Positions 34,601 to 38,422 of a DNA stretch of 38,422 nt are shown here, piece by piece. The notes under the pieces were generated by a model. The model had not been told where the DNA came from, ran no database searches, and saw nothing but the letters and a program-made list of their open reading frames with translations. The position numbers and the translations under genes are program-made. Each line of letters opens with the position of its first letter. The stretch's first letter is position 1. The DNA comes from Sphingobacteriaceae bacterium (GTDB lineage Bacteria; Bacteroidota; Bacteroidia; B-17B0; Aurantibacillaceae), in assembly GCA_023251725.1 (NCBI GenBank), contig JAHEYG010000022.1, positions 1-38,422 on the forward strand, given 5' to 3'.

Positions 34601-35026
34601 TGTTCCTACAGGACCGATAGCAGTTAAAGTTACGGGGTCTCCTATACATGACAATGTTGGGTTCGCACTTGCACTAATATTTATTACTTCCGATACTGAA
34701 ACGTCATCTAAAAAATAATAAACGCTTGGATCTGGGGAAGTAGGGATTACACAAAAGTTAAAATAATTTGGATTAGTAAAAAGACCACTTGTTCCCGTAT
34801 ACAAACCTCCAATTCTTATTTGATCTTCACCACCGGCTGCGGTATAATTAAAAGAGAATTTTGTCCACCCATTCTCTGTTACATTACTTTCATTTATAGG
34901 ATTACTATAAACATTATTGTTAGCGGAATCAAAAAAATCAACACCAACAGCTCCTGTTGTAGTGTTAGGACATGGGTCTGAAAGAGACAACCAAAAAGTA
35001 ACTATATAAGTCTTACCTGATAGCAT
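31697..35026 (-). CDS. C-terminal piece of the split T9SS beta-helix protein
   Basis: Counted from its first Met after the stop, 1109 residues. It begins inside the jelly-roll domain (MLSGKTYIVTFWLSL, closing with YYFLDDVSVSEV), continues with an Ig-like domain (CIGDPVTLTAIGPVGTTYTW, GCFNTASVSV), then about 600 residues of Asn/Ser-rich beta-helix repeats (patterns such as ISNNTIRC, ITDNKFTDA, ISNTLSNV), and ends in a type A T9SS tail (VFPNPAGNELFITTE ... GTYLYKIIKD ... ADKLIINR). It has no signal peptide of its own, so as a separate product it could not be exported. The beta-helix suggests carbohydrate binding or lyase activity, or a purely structural role. Confidence 0.75.
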   Translation of the reverse strand: MLSGKTYIVTFWLSLSDPCPNTTTGAVGVDFFDSANNNVYSNPINESNVTENGWTKFSFNYTAAGGEDQIRIGGLYTGTSGLFTNPNYFNFCVIPTSPDPSVYYFLDDVSVSEVINISASANPTLSCIGDPVTLTAIGPVGTTYTWLPNNQIGTSVITPALTGNTIYTVSGTDPNGCFNTASVSVTGTACCVNSSTNQIVLTNVTIVPSTTTGIPKFPLTLTGGFAGSNVYTGNIAAPTSGIITGAYTVRRDLTISTPVQFNLTNIAFEEANQVKQNAPTVIDHSYWYGCNKMWIGVATVSDLTISNSVFEDAGTAIGGGNFFGPVITHPGINIINSIFNKNQFGVGMFNVIFSNAGPGPNFRITSSIFTSRNLNAASYNAIFTSGTAVTSIFPSASLSAKPVGFLKGSPILAISNTIRGEAGIIFLNVTATTTPQNLLVSIGDNTFTAAPNSLTNFFDFLNEGVANFNSNIFIKNNLFQNIFVSSTSSSPSLGAIYSSSGHSKIGYYSPKYKNIFTNCTDAIYATGAGTLNVNENDFNRINRYSIEVTKWYAPSPATQSVSITDNKFTDAAYAFYGFDNSSINASIISNTLSNVNPPYNNFYNVFLNEITTSPNAFYDVNLNFFSGSLNGVLALNTYGTDISNNFIVIKKPPFNVFNAGIQLNNTVNCLISNNTIRCNPSNASSAFTNGIITGIASNNTYACNDINRTGACLKFQGACPSTIYRNTLADTSEKVLIGLYLEGNAWTGDVGVPVALTFGASNDIWGNFIIADSYCNNFSNRYNPPSFPVSPAKIYYDNSKPAVSYFPQVNFANGGANPSQAFVPQISITQYNNLANCSNPKKLMRHLSGGNAAFFGTGLDFGTNTQQTVFMGRKGVYDAYKKQAVNTNSITGATAFMNTSASGSIGTFFNIDSLANNYAVTKNVGNLNTAKNLNNTFTPVTGIEQNQKDFNSIYLTYLQADSLVSVNDVNNLRTLAQLCPFTDGTSVYQARALLSRYDTLSYSNACEFNVPNFGGTNRFLAPETALNSSIEAINTKVFPNPAGNELFITTEVENATIEIYNIIGEKIHSQKLENNATKLDISSFNSGTYLYKIIKDNTIIKADKLIINR

Positions 35027-35092
35027 ATTTGAAGTTAAATTAGATTTTGCTGCTTCTTGCGGGCAACTAGGACATTTAGCAAAGAAGCCTAT

Positions 35093-35425
35093 TTATCCGC
35101 CTATTCCGGTACCTGTTGTATGGTTGTTTTCACCACCGCGGAAGTTACAAGGTACATTGAAATTAGTAACTCCTCCGCTATGAAAAAAGTCAGGTGTGCC
35201 TTTGTGCGCACCCCAACCGCACGCTTTTTCAATCTCGCAAGCAGCTTGCGGTAAACCACTATTGTCGCCCCCTATACTTTCAAAAGAACCATTACACACT
35301 AAATTACACGTGGAAGTACTAACGCAAGAATTACATCCAACGTAAGGTTGACAAACTTGCGAGTTTAATAACTTTGCACTCGATGCAAGAACAAGAATTA
35401 AAAATAATTTTTTTAAATTTTTCAT
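35093..35425 (-). CDS. N-terminal piece of the split T9SS beta-helix protein
   Basis: A 110-residue piece with a clear signal peptide (MKNLKKLFLILVLASSAKLL, cut near NSQ), a Cys-rich segment (CQPYVGCNSC, TCNLVC) and the first part of the jelly-roll domain (NGSFESIGG, ACGWGAHKGTPDFFHS). It ends at the in-frame TAA. Alone it would be an exported fragment without a sorting tail and is unlikely to fold. Confidence 0.7.
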   Translation of the reverse strand: MKNLKKLFLILVLASSAKLLNSQVCQPYVGCNSCVSTSTCNLVCNGSFESIGGDNSGLPQAACEIEKACGWGAHKGTPDFFHSGGVTNFNVPCNFRGGENNHTTGTGIGG

Positions 35426-35555
35426 TATGATTGGTTTTAAGTTGTTAAAAGAAGTAATTATAAACTATAGACGGGTTATATCAAACTTAAATAAAGTATT
35501 TTAAATTTCCAAATTTTTATTCTCTTATTAGATTATAAATCGATGAAAGTCATAA

Positions 35556-35587
35556 ATAAACCGCCGAATTTTCGTTCAGTGGTTTAT
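35556..35587 (-). terminator. Hairpin downstream of the OmpA/PD40 gene, probable terminator
   Basis: A stem of ATAAACC with GGTTTAT (35556-35562 and 35581-35587), one mismatch, then five more pairs (CTGAA with TTCGG on the minus strand, including one G-T pair) around a six-base loop. On the minus strand it is followed by a short T-rich stretch. It sits 85 bases after the OmpA-family stop and 131 bases before the next gene, so it would end the PorP/OmpA transcript. Confidence 0.5.
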
Positions 35588-35671
35588 CCTTATTTTCTTC
35601 ATTCAATTATTCACCGCGAATGGCAATATCCAATAAAGAATAAAAATTAAATACAAAAAAATTTTGATTTC

Positions 35672-37849
35672 TTAATGCGTTTTATTAATCACATTAATAG
35701 TTGTTTCGCCAATCACCTTAAAGGCAGTTCGACGATTTTTTTGATGCGCGGCTTCAAACTCGGGGCTCTTGGCCACCATTTTATTTATTTCTTCTTCCAA
35801 TATAATCGGTTGCTTTTCGCCCCATCCTTTGGCAATTAATCGGGCTTTAACAATACCCTTAGAAATTAAATAATCAACACATGATTGAGCGCGTGCTTGC
35901 GAGAGATGCTCGTTGTAAGCATCGTTACCGCGCGCATCGGTATGTGCATTAATAGCAATGGATAAATTGTCGTTTAATTTTAAGAGGTCAACAATTTTAT
36001 CCAAATTTTCTTTTGATTTTGGACGCAGAGTGGCTTTGTCAAAATCATATTCTATCCCTTCAATTTCAATTTCACCCGACGGAATTTTATTTAAAAAGAA
36101 ATCCTGCTCCAAGTGCGTAGTTTCTGTTAATCCTTTAGTGGCTTTATTAGCCGCGTCGCCAAAATATTTACTTTTTTGAGCCTTCATAAAATATTCCATA
36201 TCTGCTTTCAAAGGTGTAAAATAATAACCCTTTTCATCTGTAACGGCATAAATGGGTTCGTCGCTCATGTGAACGTCTTTAATGGTTATAAGCGCATCTT
36301 TTATAGGATCATTCGTTTGGAAATCGAAAGCATATCCGCTGATGTCGAAATAAATGGGCGCGTTTTTATATTCGTAAATTTTATAACAATGTCCGCCCGA
36401 ACATTCTTCTCTATCACTCGCAAAAAATCCGCTTTGCTGTGTTCTGTCCAAAATAAAATAAGCATCGTCTTTACTCGAATTAATTGGTGCGCCCAAATTT
36501 TTAGGAAGAGAGTAAACCGAATCATCCGCATTAAATGCCGATTTAAAAATATCCAATCCTCCCAATCCGGCCTGACCGGTTGAACTATAAAATAATGTAT
36601 TTGAAATAGCATGAAAAAATGGCGACACTTCATCACCGGCGGTGTTTACCCGTTCTCCTAAATTTTTTGGTGAACCAATCACTCCATTCTCATCAATGTT
36701 ACACATCCATAAATCGAAACCACCAACAGTACCCGGACGGTTAGAAGAATAAAATAATTTAGTACCATCAAAATTTACAAACGGGTGCATCGATTTGTAA
36801 CCCGGTGCGTTTACATTGCTGCTTAATTTAAAAGCTTCGAAAAATTTTCCGTCCGTCATTTTTGCCATGTAAATAAACGATTCGTTTCTATTGGCATCAC
36901 TCCATCTTGTAAATAGCATTACTTCATCCGGCGTTACGTAAGCGGCTCCTTCGTGCAATGCTGTATTAACCGGCCTTCCAAAATTAATCGGGCGTGTCCA
37001 TAAGCTATCAATGTTTTCCGTCCAAAAAATATCACACAAATATTTCGAATCTTGTTTTTCGGGATCGTTTACTACTCCGTTACGCCGGGCGCTGGTAAAA
37101 ATAATTTTGTTTGGACTTAAATAATACATCGGCGCAAAATTAGAAGTGCCCTTATTAAAAACATTGGTGTCCATTAAATGCACCAAAATTTCGCGGCGCG
37201 AATTCATTGAGTCTAAAGCAAAATAACAACTGGCTTCTTTTTTCTGCGCAATTTTTAGAAGCGTGTCTTGCGGCGGATTGGAATTAACATACTCATCAAA
37301 TTCTTTTAACGCAGCTTTGTAATATTTTATATTCATTAAACATATGGCGTAATAAAATTTAGCGTCGGAATACACATTTCTTTCCACCACTGTTTTAAAT
37401 GTTTTTACGGCATTATCATAATCGGCATTTAAACGGTATGATTGTCCTAATTGATAATATACGTAATCGATTTTGCTGATGGAACTAAATTTTTGCGGTT
37501 GCGACTTTTTTATAGAATCGTTTTTAACTTTAGCAACAGAATCGGTTGGATTGGTGATTTTTTGTACAGAATCTTTTTTAGCGTGACTGCTTCTTAAATG
37601 CCATTCAGGAACTTTAATTAAAGCTTTTAATTTTAAGTTTACCATTTGAGCTTCATAGGGCAAAACATAAATATCGAGAACGGTAGTATCGTCGAGCACC
37701 TTGGCGTAATAAAAAGCGGCAGTGGCATAATCTTTAGCTTTGAAAGCATTATCAGCAGTACTCATCCACAATTTTTTAGATTGGGAAAATGTATTTAAGA
37801 AAATAGCAAATACAAAAAGTACGGTGATTTTATAACGTAACATAGGCAT
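35672..37849 (-). CDS. OmpA-family protein with TPR, PD40 and carboxypeptidase-regulatory-like domains (PorE/SprE-neighbourhood type)
   Basis: A 725-residue envelope protein with a signal peptide (ending FLNTFSQS). Order of domains: TPR-like helices (about 25-205), PD40/WD40-like beta-propeller repeats (about 240-490; IIFTSARRNG, LFYSSNRPGTVGGFDLW, LFYSSTGQAGLGGLDIF, GFFASDREE), a CarboxypepD_reg-like beta sandwich (about 500-585; YDFQTNDPIKDALITI) and a peptidoglycan-binding OmpA domain (about 605-715; IEYDFDKATLRPKS, INAHTDARGND, SQARAQSCVDYL, AKGWGE). This layout is that of PorE, which ties the T9SS to peptidoglycan, and of many paralogues paired with PorP/SprF. No lipobox is seen. It starts three bases after the PorP/SprF stop; ATG 37849 or 37843 may be used. 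Confidence 0.88.
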   Translation of the reverse strand: MPMLRYKITVLFVFAIFLNTFSQSKKLWMSTADNAFKAKDYATAAFYYAKVLDDTTVLDIYVLPYEAQMVNLKLKALIKVPEWHLRSSHAKKDSVQKITNPTDSVAKVKNDSIKKSQPQKFSSISKIDYVYYQLGQSYRLNADYDNAVKTFKTVVERNVYSDAKFYYAICLMNIKYYKAALKEFDEYVNSNPPQDTLLKIAQKKEASCYFALDSMNSRREILVHLMDTNVFNKGTSNFAPMYYLSPNKIIFTSARRNGVVNDPEKQDSKYLCDIFWTENIDSLWTRPINFGRPVNTALHEGAAYVTPDEVMLFTRWSDANRNESFIYMAKMTDGKFFEAFKLSSNVNAPGYKSMHPFVNFDGTKLFYSSNRPGTVGGFDLWMCNIDENGVIGSPKNLGERVNTAGDEVSPFFHAISNTLFYSSTGQAGLGGLDIFKSAFNADDSVYSLPKNLGAPINSSKDDAYFILDRTQQSGFFASDREECSGGHCYKIYEYKNAPIYFDISGYAFDFQTNDPIKDALITIKDVHMSDEPIYAVTDEKGYYFTPLKADMEYFMKAQKSKYFGDAANKATKGLTETTHLEQDFFLNKIPSGEIEIEGIEYDFDKATLRPKSKENLDKIVDLLKLNDNLSIAINAHTDARGNDAYNEHLSQARAQSCVDYLISKGIVKARLIAKGWGEKQPIILEEEINKMVAKSPEFEAAHQKNRRTAFKVIGETTINVINKTH

Positions 37850-37852
37850 AAA

Positions 37853-38422
37853 TTACAAGCGCGGACAGTTTCTAATTTCTTTTAATTTACTTTTTCCGGC
37901 CAGATAAGTGAATGAAAGTTCGAACGCTCCCTGACTTTTAGAAGCTGAGCTTAACGAAGAAGTATTAAAATCGTAACCAATTTTTATTATATAATTTTCT
38001 TTTCTTAGGCCTGCATAAACGATGCTTGCATCCGCGGCGCGATACGTAAATCCGGCGAGCAAAAAGAATTTATCATTCTTAAAATAATAACCGGCATCTA
38101 AAGCATACGTTTGTTCAAATGCATTTCCCTGATTCATGATTAATACTTTTGGTATAACGTATAACAACTCGCTAATGTTTACTCGAAGTCCTGCGTGCGC
38201 ATAAGTTCTTATTGGTAAAGGATTGTTCTGATTAAAAAATGTTTCTTTAGGATTGGTTAAATTAAATCCGGAAAATCCTATGAAAGGATTAATACGCGAT
38301 TGTTGCTTTGCGTAAAAATATAATATACCGGCATTCAATTGCGGTAATACTAATGATTGTCGGTTAAAACTTTCCTGATTGGGAATGCTATTATCAAAAA
38401 AGCCGCCATTCGTATTACTGTA
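37853..38422 (-). CDS. PorP/SprF family T9SS-associated outer-membrane protein, N-terminus beyond window
   Basis: The frame is open to the window edge, giving 189 C-terminal residues. The visible part is barrel-like with alternating strands (PQLNAGILYFYAKQQSRINPFIGF, split here by turn residues: LNAGILYFYA, AHAGLRVNI, YALDAGYYFKNDKFFLLAGF, YIIKIGYDFNTSSL) and ends in the family-typical AFELSFTY followed by a Cys-containing tail (NCPRL). PorP/SprF proteins attach large type B T9SS cargo to the cell surface. It is directly upstream of the OmpA/PD40 gene, the usual pair. A large cargo gene may lie just outside the window. A TTG at 38338 is only an internal codon. Confidence 0.87.
   Translation of the reverse strand, partial: YSNTNGGFFDNSIPNQESFNRQSLVLPQLNAGILYFYAKQQSRINPFIGFSGFNLTNPKETFFNQNNPLPIRTYAHAGLRVNISELLYVIPKVLIMNQGNAFEQTYALDAGYYFKNDKFFLLAGFTYRAADASIVYAGLRKENYIIKIGYDFNTSSLSSASKSQGAFELSFTYLAGKSKLKEIRNCPRL

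Larger units (their letters stand above)
31697..35425 (-). pseudogene. Large T9SS beta-helix surface protein split by one in-frame TAA
   Basis: A single reading frame of 1242 codons runs from the ATG at 35425 to the stop at 31697 and is interrupted only by TAA at 35095-35093 (codon 111). There is no shift of frame on either side: residues before (GENNHTTGTGIGG) and after (IGFFAKCPSCPQEA) continue one domain. That domain aligns with the start of the downstream neighbour (RTGNAYAGFATYC), whose Tyr falls where the stop is; a TAT or TAC to TAA change would explain it. Intact, the protein would have a signal peptide, jelly-roll domain, Ig-like domain, long beta-helix and type A T9SS tail. It may be a real nonsense mutation, a sequencing error, or a recoded stop. 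Confidence 0.85.

Noticed and set aside
35093..35425. A separate small secreted Cys-rich protein
   Set aside because: The frame continues unchanged beyond the stop and the domain carries on across it, matching the neighbouring paralogue. It is a piece of a larger gene.
36176..36583. Open frame of 135 codons on the plus strand
   Set aside because: It is the antisense shadow of the OmpA/PD40 gene, whose protein is strongly supported by domains.

Overview
The window is AT-rich DNA from a member of the Bacteroidota, most likely a free-living, T9SS-bearing lineage of the Flavobacteriia/Sphingobacteriia kind. The evidence is a set of T9SS cargo proteins with type A C-terminal sorting tails or a gliding-motility-type (type B) tail, a PorP/SprF gene next to an OmpA/PD40 gene, FISUMP-domain proteins, a LytS/LytTR two-component pair, a DUF4369-TlpA lipoprotein, the short Bacteroidota type of Wza, and promoters of the TTTG...TAnnTTTG type. 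No rRNA, tRNA, CRISPR array or transposase was seen.

Layout. (1) 1-6462, minus strand: a housekeeping run gatB > TlpA-like lipoprotein > M1 metallopeptidase with a probable outer-membrane barrel > lpxH (cut by the window edge). (2) 6576-10514, plus strand: pcrA/uvrD helicase followed by a GT-C mannosyltransferase-like membrane protein. (3) 10532-14727: a secreted T9SS esterase, a LytTR response regulator and its LytS-type histidine kinase (minus), and divergently a secreted T9SS beta-propeller protein. The divergent gap holds two perfect inverted repeats that may be operators. (4) 14992-18536, minus strand: two tandem FISUMP proteins behind a good Bacteroidota promoter, then a broken DUF559 remnant on the plus strand. 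(5) 18905-27847, minus strand: a tightly packed six-gene run wza > wzc > rfbC > WecA/MraY-like transferase > mltD-like transglycosylase > uvrA, with gaps or overlaps of at most 4 bases. It joins envelope polysaccharide assembly, cell-wall remodelling and nucleotide excision repair. (6) 28032-30068: a 7TM-HD (PgpH-like) phosphodiesterase. (7) 30154-38422, minus strand: a PorP/SprF-OmpA pair, and downstream two large T9SS cargo proteins that share a related N-terminal domain. One of these two is split by a single in-frame TAA.

Most noteworthy: the in-frame stop at 35093-35095, where the neighbouring paralogue has Tyr; a short palindromic repeat element that lies in frame inside uvrA, with a related copy that provides uvrA's stop codon; the Tyr-Gly tail of Wzc; and the coupling of uvrA to a polysaccharide operon. 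I see no clear complete defence or mobile system here. The candidates for something new are the T9SS cargo pair, the FISUMP pair and the two-component locus flanked by secreted proteins.
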